Shown: positions 1 to 7,330 of the stretch, piece by piece
Position numbering within the stretch: position 1 is the stretch's first letter
Layout: each line of letters starts with the position of its first letter
From: Armatimonadota bacterium
GTDB lineage: Bacteria > Armatimonadota > Armatimonadia > Armatimonadales > Armatimonadaceae
Assembly: GCA_014381035.1 (NCBI GenBank)
Contig: JACMIS010000373.1
Location: forward strand, 1 to 19,980
Direction: 5' to 3'
Length of the DNA stretch: 19,980 nt
Position numbers and translations under genes: made by a program
Notes under the pieces: model-generated
Databases searched by the model: none
Seen by the model: only the letters and a program-made list of their open reading frames with translations
Told to the model about the DNA's origin: nothing

Positions 1-844
1 CAGTCGCCTTGCCGCGCATCGCATATTCGGGGGGCATCAAAACGATGATCCCGCTCTGCCAGTACGTGTACGGGTAAACATCGGCGGAAATGTCGAGACC
101 GTCGCGCCGGGCATCATCCATCAGGCGAAACACTTCTTTCGCTTTGCCCCAGACCGGTGACGAAGCGAGTTTGATGTGCGAGATCTGCGCCGGGAGCCGC
201 GCTTCTCTGGCGATACGGATCACCTCGCGAAAAGAATCCAGGGCACCTTCCTCTTCGTCGCGAACGTGACTGATATAGATCCCGCGAAACGATCCGGCGA
301 CTTCGGCGAGCGATATGATCTCCCCGGTGTCTGCGTAAAGACCGGGATCGTATTCGAGACCGGAAGAAAGCCCGATGGCTCCCGCTTTCATCTCGCCCGC
401 GACGAGATCCCGCATCTGCCGCACCTCGTCGGCGGTCGCCCTGCGCTTGTAATCTTTGCCCATGACCTGACCGCGCACTGCGCCATGTCCGACGAAACTG
501 GCGATATTAAGCGTGACACGCTTGCTCGCGATTTGAGTAAACCATTCGGCGAGGGGAAAGCGGGAGCCGCCATCCTGTCCGACGACCGCGGTCGTGATGC
601 CCTGTCGTATCTGCGTTTCGGCGTCCGGTGTTTCGAGCAATCCACCATCAGCGTGGCTGTGCGTGTCGATAAAACCGGGAGCGACTACTTTATACCGCGC
701 ATCCATGACAAAATCGGCGTCCGTTGCCAGATTTTGCCCGACTGCCGCGATGAAATCGTCAACAATATAAACGTCTGCCCGGCGACCTTTCGCGCCACTG
801 CCATCTACCACGGTCCCATTCTGGATCAAAACTTTGTGTGCCAT
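1..844 (-). CDS. N-acyl-D-amino-acid deacylase (D-aminoacylase family amidohydrolase), 3' part cut by window edge
   Basis: The reading frame is open from an ATG at 844-842 to the window edge and gives 281 residues; family members are about 480-530 residues, so the C-terminal part lies outside. An AGGGGA ribosome site precedes the ATG. The N-terminal strand (IQNGTVVDGSG) and the metal motif DTHSHAD (H62, H64) are typical of amidohydrolases. GAIGLSSGLEY (about 155-165), ISHVRDE (H193) and QISHIK (H223) are typical of D-aminoacylases; H193 and H223 fit the two histidines that bind zinc in the Alcaligenes enzyme. The family cysteine expected after QGITTAVV is missing: the sequence there is GQDG instead of GNCG. 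Known members hydrolyse N-acyl-D-amino acids; substrate here is inferred only. No signal peptide is evident, so it is probably cytoplasmic. It is transcribed away from the cytochrome operon. Confidence 0.88.
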   Translation of the reverse strand, partial: MAHKVLIQNGTVVDGSGAKGRRADVYIVDDFIAAVGQNLATDADFVMDARYKVVAPGFIDTHSHADGGLLETPDAETQIRQGITTAVVGQDGGSRFPLAEWFTQIASKRVTLNIASFVGHGAVRGQVMGKDYKRRATADEVRQMRDLVAGEMKAGAIGLSSGLEYDPGLYADTGEIISLAEVAGSFRGIYISHVRDEEEGALDSFREVIRIAREARLPAQISHIKLASSPVWGKAKEVFRLMDDARRDGLDISADVYPYTYWQSGIIVLMPPEYAMRGKAT

Positions 845-1138
845 AATTTCCCCTACGCGATACATACACGGATTTCCTTCTACGGATTCCGTTGTATCCG
901 CGTTGTTGCGCCTGTTTCATGCGTCGGAAGTTTCCCGTTCTGATTGCGCAACGCATATGGTTCACAGAACCTTTTATTTTCTTTTTTATGGTATAACAAA
1001 TCGTTTTAACACCCGAACAGGATAGATTCATCCTGTCCGTCCCGCGATCCCGCCGGATCCGATTATCATCATGCCCGCGAATTATCTTCTTCCCGATGGG
1101 GGGAGGGGCGTGATTTAGATTGTGAGAACAAACATCGT
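845..1138. promoter_or_regulatory. Divergent intergenic region between deacylase and DUF1592 gene
   Basis: No convincing gene was found in these 294 bases. The region must carry the promoters of two divergent genes. It includes an AT-rich stretch (about 970-1010), a TTGCGCAA palindrome at 944-951 whose extended half (GCGCAAC, 946-952) is matched by GTTGCGC at 905-911, and a short AGGAT/ATCCT hairpin at 1019-1034. No -35/-10 pair is good enough to call. Confidence 0.35.
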
Positions 1139-3628
1139 ATGCGTACATGGCTTATCGTCGCGCCATCGCTCAGCCTGTTGGCACTGCTCGGGTTGTCCGC
1201 CATGCCGACATCCGGACGCCAAACAAAGGTTTCTCCGAAGGCTCTGACCCTCGAGCAAACGGCGTGGCCGTTTTTTACCGAAAACTGTGTGGGGTGCCAC
1301 AATGCGCAAACCAAGTCGGGAGCATTGGACCTGGCATCGTTGCGCCGCGCGGGTTCCGTGACACACTCCCGCGAGACGTGGGAAAGTGTCATTCGTAAAA
1401 TCCAGACCGGTGAAATGCCCCCGGAAGGATCGCCGCGACCGGATCTGGCGAAGATCAAAGCCCTCAGCCTCCGCGTCGAGCGCGAGTTCGACAAGGTTGA
1501 TCGCGCTGCCGCTTCCAATCCGGGGAACGTCACCGCGCACCGACTGAACCGCGCCGAATACAACAACACGGTTCGGGACCTGCTGGAGGTGAACTTCCGC
1601 CCCGCAGACGATTTCCCGCAGGACGACTCCGGTTACGGGTTCGACAATATCGGTGATGTTCTCTCGCTCTCCTCCTCGCAGATGGAAAAGTACGTGAACG
1701 CGTCCGAGAAGATCGCACGCACCGCCCTCTTCGGAACAGACCCCCTCCAGCCTACTCTCATTCGCCACGAGGAAGCGGGACGGAAATTAGTCACGGGTCC
1801 CCTAGTCCCCGCCCGATACGACGCCACAGGACTGAACATGCCGAACTCGCGCCACGCGATGCACCGGTTTCCGGTTGACGGCGAGTACCTGTTCCGATTC
1901 GGTTTGAATGGCGTCCGTCCGCTCGGTTCCGAAGCGATTCGCCTCGCTTTGTGGGTGGACGGTAAAAAGGTGCAAACGCTCGACTTCGATCCGACCGGTT
2001 CGGCGGCGTTTTCCCAGGATCGCCAGGATTTTTCCGGCAGGACGCAGGAGTGTCGCTTCCGGATGACGACGGGCGATCACTGGGTCGCCGCCACTATCGA
2101 GAATCTGTACGAAGGGCTTCCAGCCGAATACGGGGGACCGAACCCCTCGAAAAGACGTATCGAGCCGCCCGTGTTCAAACCCCGCGCCGGTTTAACCGAG
2201 GCGGAAATCGAGGAACGGCGGAAGCGATTTGAGGCACGTTTGAAAGAGAAGGCACCGACTAACGACGTTCGCGTGAGTTTTCTGGAGATCGGAGGTCCGT
2301 ATGCCCAGAAGCAGGGAGCCGCCAACGCCAGTTTGCGCAAGATCTTCGTTTGCGGGCACCTGCACGGCGGTCACAGTCCCGACTGCACGGAAAAGATCGT
2401 GAGTAACCTGACGCGACGGGCGTTTCGGCGTCCCGTGACTGCGACGGAAGTCGCCCGGTTCGCCAGCCTGGTCTCCCTCGCGCAGAAGCAAGGCGATACC
2501 TACGAAGAGGGGGTCTGCCTCGCGCTTCAGGGCATCCTGGTGTCCCCGCATTTCCTGTTCCGTATCGAACGAGATCCTCAGGTGGCAAAGGCGGGTACGC
2601 CGCATCTACTCACGCAGCATGAGTTGGCATCGCGCCTCTCTTACTTTCTGTGGAGCACGATGCCCGATGATGAATTGCGACGATGCGCGGACCAGCAACT
2701 GCTTCGTAAACCCGATGTCCTTAACACTCAAGTCCGGCGGATGCTCAAAGACCCCCGCTCGCACGCGCTGGCGGAAAACTTCGGCGGGCAGTGGCTCCAG
2801 TTCCGGGCACTCGAATCCGCGAAGCCGGACAGGGACCGTTTCCCCGACTTCGACGACTATCTGCGTATGTCCATGCAACAGGAAACGGAAATGTTTCTCG
2901 ACAGCATTATCCGCGACGACCGCAGTATCCTGACCCTGCTACATGGGAAATATACGTTCCTCAATGAACGCCTCGCGAGCTTTTATGGGATTCCTGGCGT
3001 GGTGGGACCGGCGTTCCGTAAGGTCAGCCTTGCCGGAACCGCCCGCGGCGGCGTCTTGACACAGGGAAGCGTCTTGACTGTCACCTCCTACCCGAACCGC
3101 ACCTCGCCCGTGCTACGCGGCAAATGGATACTCGACAACATTCTGGACGCCCCGCCACCTGCCCCGCCGCCCGGCGTGCCGAACCTCGATGTGTCTGCAG
3201 TCGGCTCGGCAAAATCACTGCGGGAGCAGTTGGAGGAGCATCGAAAGAATCCGACCTGCGCTTCGTGCCATTCTCGGATGGATCCGCTGGGATTCGGGCT
3301 GGAGAACTTCGACGCCATCGGTGCGTGGCGCAAAAAGGACGGCGAAGTCGCGATAGATTCCTCCGGCTCGCTACCAGACGGACGCAAGTTCAACGGTCCG
3401 GACGGATTGAAGACCGTTCTCAAGACGGACAATGATGCGTTCGTACAGGGTCTTTCGTCAAAAATGCTCACGTATGCTCTGGGACGCGGTCTGGAGCGGC
3501 ATGATCGTGCCACCGTCAAGGACATCTCGAAACAGGTCGCGGCGGACGATTATCGTTTTTCAAGCATGGTCCTGGAGATCGTTTCCAGCAGGCCATTTCA
3601 AATGCGGAAAGGAAATAGTATTCAATGA
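1139..3628 (+). CDS. Exported diheme-type c-type cytochrome with PSCyt1-DUF1587-DUF1595-DUF1592-DUF1588-DUF1585 architecture
   Basis: This 829-residue protein has the domain chain of the planctomycete-type DUF1592 family. Residues 1-26 form a Sec-type signal peptide. A PSCyt1-like segment follows with a heme motif CVGCH (50-54). Next come DUF1587 (about 132-195, starting AHRLNRAEYNNTVRDLL), DUF1595 (about 418-480, RRAFRRPVT), DUF1592 (about 490-615, ELASRLSYFLW), DUF1588 (about 636-735) with a second heme motif CASCH (707-711), and DUF1585 (about 750-820, YALGRGLERHD). Two CxxCH sites predict covalently bound heme and a periplasmic or envelope redox role; the reaction of this family is not established. 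The ribosome site before the ATG is weak, but the signal peptide supports this start. The stop overlaps the DUF1552 start by 4 bp, so the two are almost certainly co-translated. Length and all domains are intact. Confidence 0.93.
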   Translation: MRTWLIVAPSLSLLALLGLSAMPTSGRQTKVSPKALTLEQTAWPFFTENCVGCHNAQTKSGALDLASLRRAGSVTHSRETWESVIRKIQTGEMPPEGSPRPDLAKIKALSLRVEREFDKVDRAAASNPGNVTAHRLNRAEYNNTVRDLLEVNFRPADDFPQDDSGYGFDNIGDVLSLSSSQMEKYVNASEKIARTALFGTDPLQPTLIRHEEAGRKLVTGPLVPARYDATGLNMPNSRHAMHRFPVDGEYLFRFGLNGVRPLGSEAIRLALWVDGKKVQTLDFDPTGSAAFSQDRQDFSGRTQECRFRMTTGDHWVAATIENLYEGLPAEYGGPNPSKRRIEPPVFKPRAGLTEAEIEERRKRFEARLKEKAPTNDVRVSFLEIGGPYAQKQGAANASLRKIFVCGHLHGGHSPDCTEKIVSNLTRRAFRRPVTATEVARFASLVSLAQKQGDTYEEGVCLALQGILVSPHFLFRIERDPQVAKAGTPHLLTQHELASRLSYFLWSTMPDDELRRCADQQLLRKPDVLNTQVRRMLKDPRSHALAENFGGQWLQFRALESAKPDRDRFPDFDDYLRMSMQQETEMFLDSIIRDDRSILTLLHGKYTFLNERLASFYGIPGVVGPAFRKVSLAGTARGGVLTQGSVLTVTSYPNRTSPVLRGKWILDNILDAPPPAPPPGVPNLDVSAVGSAKSLREQLEEHRKNPTCASCHSRMDPLGFGLENFDAIGAWRKKDGEVAIDSSGSLPDGRKFNGPDGLKTVLKTDNDAFVQGLSSKMLTYALGRGLERHDRATVKDISKQVAADDYRFSSMVLEIVSSRPFQMRKGNSIQ

Positions 3629-4980
3629 GCTTTCTAACGCGCAATCATTTATCCCGGCGGTCGTTTCTGCGCGGCGCGGGTGCCGCCATCGCATTGCCGG
3701 TACTGGACGCGATGACACCCGCTTTTGGTGCAGTGACTCGGGTAGCACCAACCCGCCCCGTTCGGCTTGTCTTCTGCTATGTGCCCAACGGCATCATCAT
3801 GAACGACTGGACTCCGAAGGCGGTCGGCTCCGGCTACGAAATGACGCGCATCCTCAAACCATTGGAAGCATACCGCAACGATATGCTGGTGCTTTCCGGT
3901 CTCGCGGACCACAACGGGAATGAACTGGGCGACGGTCCCGGCGACCACGCCCGCGCCGGTGCCTCGTTTCTGACCGGCGTCCACTGCAAGAAGACGAGCG
4001 GGGCGGATATTCGTAGCGGGGTGTCGGTGGATCAGATCGCCGCCCGCGCGTTCGCCTCGGAGACTCGATTCGCGTCGCTCGAATTGGGTTGCGAGGATTC
4101 ACGCACCGTGGGCAACTGCGATTCCGGGTATAGTTGCGCCTACACCAACAGTATCTCGTGGCGCAGCCCGACCACGCCGATGCCGCCGGAAACCAACCCG
4201 CGTGCGGTTTTCGAGCGGCTGTTCGGCACCGAGGATTTCCGTCTGGACCCGGCGACGCGTGCCCGACGTGCCCGCTACCGCCGGAGTATTCTGGATATGG
4301 TTCGTGAAGACACCCAGTCGCTGATAACCAAACTCGGCATGGCGGACCGACGGAAGATGGACGAATATCTGACCTCCGTGCGCGAAATCGAAGCCCGAAT
4401 CCAGACCGCGGAGAACGACACACAAACGATGCCCGGTATGGAAAAGCCGACCGGTATCCCGGTCGCTTTCGCCGACTACATCACACTGATGTACGATCTC
4501 CAGATAGTGGCGTTTCAAACGGATCTGACGCGTGTTTCGACGATCATGATCGGGCGCGAGGGCAGTATGCGAACCTACCCGGAGATCAACATTTCCGACA
4601 GCCACCACCCGCTGACGCACCACCGTAACAACCCCGAGTTTATCGAAAAAGTCGCGCAGATCAATACGTTCCATACCGACCTGTTCGGGCGTTTTCTGGG
4701 CAAACTCAAATCCACGCCGGACGGCGACGGTAGCCTGCTCGATCACTCGATGGTCGTCTATGGAAGCGGGATCAGCGACGGCAACCGGCACACGCATGAG
4801 AATCTGCCGGTTATTGTCGCCGGGCGCGGCGATGGACAGCTCAAACCGGGTCGTCACCTCGTCTACGAGAACAATACGCCGGTGGCAAACCTGTATACGA
4901 CGCTGCTGGACCGAGCAGGCGTTCATCCCGAATCGTTCGGTGACAGCACCGGCAAACTCGTCCAGCTTTCACAGGTGTAG
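3625..4980 (+). CDS. Tat-exported DUF1552 domain protein
   Basis: This 451-residue protein begins with a twin-arginine signal, SRRSFLRG (R11, R12), followed by a hydrophobic stretch ending AFGA, so it should be exported folded. The remainder matches DUF1552 across its length: CYVPNGIIMNDW near residue 50, the GDHARAGASFLTG block (about 110-122), an NPRAVFERLFG block, and a C-terminal part with HHPLTHH and a VYGSGISDGN-like segment. DUF1552 proteins are usually the immediate partner of DUF1592 cytochromes, as here (ATGA overlap). They have been compared with the alkaline phosphatase/sulfatase-like fold, but no activity is established. Folding before export would fit a bound cofactor or metal. 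The gene appears complete. Confidence 0.92.
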   Translation: MSFLTRNHLSRRSFLRGAGAAIALPVLDAMTPAFGAVTRVAPTRPVRLVFCYVPNGIIMNDWTPKAVGSGYEMTRILKPLEAYRNDMLVLSGLADHNGNELGDGPGDHARAGASFLTGVHCKKTSGADIRSGVSVDQIAARAFASETRFASLELGCEDSRTVGNCDSGYSCAYTNSISWRSPTTPMPPETNPRAVFERLFGTEDFRLDPATRARRARYRRSILDMVREDTQSLITKLGMADRRKMDEYLTSVREIEARIQTAENDTQTMPGMEKPTGIPVAFADYITLMYDLQIVAFQTDLTRVSTIMIGREGSMRTYPEINISDSHHPLTHHRNNPEFIEKVAQINTFHTDLFGRFLGKLKSTPDGDGSLLDHSMVVYGSGISDGNRHTHENLPVIVAGRGDGQLKPGRHLVYENNTPVANLYTTLLDRAGVHPESFGDSTGKLVQLSQV

Positions 4981-5014
4981 TAACGGGGGTTTGCCCCACC
5001 AAAGTACAGGGGAA

Positions 5015-5038
5015 ACGCCGGGCTTCACCGCCCGGCGT
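5015..5038 (+). other. Intercistronic stem-loop before the esterase ribosome site
   Basis: A perfect 9-bp GC-rich stem (ACGCCGGGC at 5015-5023, complement at 5030-5038) closes a 6-base loop (TTCACC). No T-run follows, so it is not a classic intrinsic terminator. It ends 1-2 bases before the AAGGAG ribosome site of the esterase gene (5040-5045). It may stabilise the mRNA end, weaken readthrough, or set the translation level of the third gene. Confidence 0.6.
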
Positions 5039-5052
5039 CAAGGAGTGTTTGA

Positions 5053-6126
5053 ATGAGAACAGCGGCAATGTATGCCCTCAGCCTGATAGTTTCGGGTGCG
5101 ACAACGACAGCAGCACACGCACAGACTCCCGCGCCCGTTCCCGCGCAACCTTCGGTTTCGCAAACGACTCCGGTTCCACCGGGCGGGGCGCAAAACCCCA
5201 CCCCACCCGGTGTAAACCCGAACGCACAGTATCGGCTCGGTCCCGATTCGATGCCGCAGGAGGGCGTTCCGAAAGGCGAGATCCGTGGACCGTTCACCTT
5301 ACCGAGCAACGCCTATCCCGGCACGCAACACACGTACTGGGTGTACGTCCCGGCGCAGTACGATCCGTCCGTCCCGGCGGCTCTGATGGTGTATCAGGAC
5401 GGGCAGGCATTCAAGGACGAAAACGGCGATATTCGGGCGCAGAACGTGATGGATAACCTGATCTACCGGCGCGAGATACCGGTGATGATCGGCGTGTTCA
5501 TCAATCCGGGGCGCACGCCCGAGCAGCCCGAACCCACACCGCGCGATTGGGGCGACCGAAATACAAACCGCCCCACGGAATACAACACGCTCGACGATAA
5601 ATACGCACGCGTGGTCACCGAGGAACTGTTGCCCGCCCTTTACAAGGATTACAATATTTCAAAAGACCCGGAGCAACACGGCATCGGCGGATCGAGTTCG
5701 GGTGCCATCGCGGCGTTCACAGTCGCCTGGGAACGCCCCAACCATTTCCGAAAGGTACTCAGCAATGTCGGCAGTTTCGTCAATATCCGGGGTGGGCATG
5801 TCTACCCCGAAAAAGTATTGGCGAGTGAGAAGAAGCCGATCCGCGTTTTCCTGTGCGACGGGCGCAACGATAATCGCGGCGTCCGCAACGGCGTTTATGA
5901 TGAGAAGCGAGACTGGTTCCTCCAGAATGTTCGCCTGATGAAGGCGCTGACACAAAAGGGCTACGATCTAAACTACTCCTGGGGGATCAACGGGCACGGG
6001 CAGAAGTTCGGCGGGGTGATTATGCCGGATATGATGCGCTGGTTATGGCGTGACGGTCCCGTTTCCACCGACCCAAACGACACGATAGAGCGAGGATTCC
6101 GTCAACCTGTCGCGAAGCCGAATTAG
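5053..6126 (+). CDS. Secreted enterochelin-esterase-like alpha/beta hydrolase
   Basis: This 357-residue protein starts at an ATG preceded by AAGGAG with 7-base spacing. A Sec signal peptide (about 1-24, ending AHA-Q) is followed by a Pro/Thr/Gln-rich linker to about residue 55. The body resembles the Fes/esterase-D family of alpha/beta hydrolases: a [10 protein letters not shown] strand, GVFINPG, and the nucleophile elbow GSSSG (213-217, Ser215). Likely further catalytic residues are Asp269 or Asp273 in LCDGRND and His315 in NGHGQKFGG. Family members cleave ester bonds of siderophores, acetylated sugars or other small esters; the substrate here cannot be named. Location downstream of the DUF1592/DUF1552 pair suggests co-expression in the envelope. 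It could be the last gene of that operon or separately controlled through the hairpin before it. Confidence 0.85.
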   Translation: MRTAAMYALSLIVSGATTTAAHAQTPAPVPAQPSVSQTTPVPPGGAQNPTPPGVNPNAQYRLGPDSMPQEGVPKGEIRGPFTLPSNAYPGTQHTYWVYVPAQYDPSVPAALMVYQDGQAFKDENGDIRAQNVMDNLIYRREIPVMIGVFINPGRTPEQPEPTPRDWGDRNTNRPTEYNTLDDKYARVVTEELLPALYKDYNISKDPEQHGIGGSSSGAIAAFTVAWERPNHFRKVLSNVGSFVNIRGGHVYPEKVLASEKKPIRVFLCDGRNDNRGVRNGVYDEKRDWFLQNVRLMKALTQKGYDLNYSWGINGHGQKFGGVIMPDMMRWLWRDGPVSTDPNDTIERGFRQPVAKPN

Positions 6127-6179
6127 GCGTGTTTTCTTTTTTGTCGAATATCCTCCGGGTGGCGGACGGCGACAACTCG

Positions 6180-6195
6180 CGGAAACGCGTTTCCG
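6180..6195. promoter_or_regulatory. Perfect 16-bp palindrome, candidate enhancer site for a sigma-54 activator
   Basis: CGGAAACGCGTTTCCG is a perfect palindrome. A second near-palindrome surrounds its left side: TGGCGGACGG (6160-6169) pairs with CCGTCTGCCA (6193-6202) at 9 of 10 positions. The centre lies about 135 bases before the transcript start predicted from the -24/-12 promoter, the usual distance range for enhancer-binding proteins. Binding by such a protein is inference. Confidence 0.45.
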
Positions 6196-6295
6196 TCTGC
6201 CATCGTTGGATCGGTCTCACCTCCGGTGCTGGGTTGATAGTTTGTGCTTTCGGTTCGGTCCTTTCCCGCGAATCTGCCGTTTTCCTTTCACGTTC

Positions 6296-6311
6296 TGGCA
6301 CAGTTCTTGCT
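6296..6311 (+). promoter_or_regulatory. Sigma-54 (-24/-12) promoter of the PEP-CTERM gene
   Basis: The sequence TGGCAC, five bases, TTGCT matches the RpoN consensus TGGCAC-N5-TTGCW at every specified position except the G usually found right after TGGCAC. GG lies at 6297-6298 and GC at 6309-6310, so the predicted start is near 6322, leaving a leader of about 37 bases before the ATG at 6359. A GAAAGAGA-like ribosome site is within that leader. Sigma-54 control of PEP-CTERM genes through the PrsK/PrsR two-component pair is known from Zoogloea-type floc formers. Confidence 0.75.
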
Positions 6312-6358
6312 TAATCCTTTGATAGACAAAACCACCCCATTTTTGTGAAAGAGACATT

Positions 6359-7201
6359 ATGATTGCGCGCTTTTTTCGTTTCGTTATTCCGGCTCTGATG
6401 CTTGCTACGATCTCCACGGTAGCCAAAGCTGACATCATCTATGGCTCGACCAGTACCAGTCTGTTCCGAATCAACACCGCTACCAATGCTCAGGATTTGT
6501 TGGTCACGACGGCATTCACTAATATCAACGGTCTGGCATTCGATGCGGCAAATAACAGGTTATATTACCGCGCAGGGTCAGGGAACGCGCAGGGTGCCGG
6601 TGTTTTCCGTTTCTACGATATTAATGGTGGGGCACAAGGGACGATCACGCCGCTGACTTCGTTCGGAGGTGCCGCAACGAACGCCAGTTTCTTCAACGGC
6701 AACTACTGGTTTGTTCGCCAACAAAGCACCACTCTGGTGCGGTTCAACCCGTCCACGGGCGTAGTGACGGAATTCAACCCGTTTGTCACTACTCCCACGC
6801 AACCCACTTTCGACTTTTTCGGCGATATTGCGATCTCATCCGGCGGAATTTTGTACGGGGCGGACCAAACCCGATTTTTCCGGGTCAATATTTCGACCGT
6901 AGTGCCGTCCGGTTTCGCGGTGATCAGTTCCGGAACATCAAATAACACGAATCAATACAGCCGTCAGTTGGCATTCGGCGCGGACGGTCAGACGTTGTTC
7001 GGTTACAAGAATACGTCACGTCCCTGGGTGACGGTAGACCTTGTAAGTGGGGCAACACCGGCGTCCCCCCCGCTTACCAACCTCAATCAATTCGCCGATC
7101 TGGCGAGTGCGGCGGTCATCCCCGAGCCGGGCTCGATTCTTCTTACCCTGTGTGGCGGTGGCATAATGCTCGGTCTTGTCGCCCGCCGACGCCGGGAATA
7201 A
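6359..7201 (+). CDS. PEP-CTERM sorting-domain protein with beta-propeller-like body
   Basis: This 280-residue protein has a cleaved Sec signal (about 1-24, ending AKA-D). It ends with a textbook PEP-CTERM sorting signal: VIPEPGS (253-259), a transmembrane helix (260-275) and an arginine tail RRRRE (276-280). In known systems an exosortase (EpsH/XrtA type) recognises this tail, and the mature protein is attached to or released at the cell surface, often with exopolysaccharide production. The body (25-250) is rich in Asn, Thr, Gly and aromatic residues and repeats patterns such as INGLAFD, LVRFNPSTG and LYGADQTRFFRVN, like blades of a beta-propeller (NHL/DUF4394-like); this is my reading. No exosortase is in the window. 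The gene has its own sigma-54-type promoter and is followed by a long hairpin. Confidence 0.9.
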   Translation: MIARFFRFVIPALMLATISTVAKADIIYGSTSTSLFRINTATNAQDLLVTTAFTNINGLAFDAANNRLYYRAGSGNAQGAGVFRFYDINGGAQGTITPLTSFGGAATNASFFNGNYWFVRQQSTTLVRFNPSTGVVTEFNPFVTTPTQPTFDFFGDIAISSGGILYGADQTRFFRVNISTVVPSGFAVISSGTSNNTNQYSRQLAFGADGQTLFGYKNTSRPWVTVDLVSGATPASPPLTNLNQFADLASAAVIPEPGSILLTLCGGGIMLGLVARRRRE

Positions 7202-7230
7202 CCGCGACAGTCGTTCGCTGATTCCTCTTC

Positions 7231-7277
7231 AAGGCGGCGGAGCCGGGGCGACTATTTCGCCCCGGCTCCGCCGCCTT
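7231..7277. terminator. Long bidirectional hairpin between convergent genes
   Basis: Two perfectly complementary 21-base arms (7231-7251 and 7257-7277) surround a 5-base loop (CTATT). The arms are very GC-rich (GGCGGCGGAGCC core). The hairpin sits between the PEP-CTERM stop (7201) and the stop of the convergent secretin-like gene (7331), where a shared terminator is expected. Neither side has a long T-run, so it may act through stem stability or Rho, or be a member of a dispersed hairpin family. Confidence 0.7.
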
Positions 7278-7330
7278 CGAACACCGCCCCATTGATCACC
7301 GCGGGTTTATGATGGCGGACTTCAGCGCGA

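Noticed and set aside
176..943. 255-residue open frame on the plus strand
   Set aside because: It lies antisense to the deacylase, whose residues show family motifs throughout; it has no recognisable domain or ribosome site.
4099..4926. 275-residue open frame antisense to the DUF1552 gene
   Set aside because: The DUF1552 frame is complete and conserved; the antisense product has no family features.
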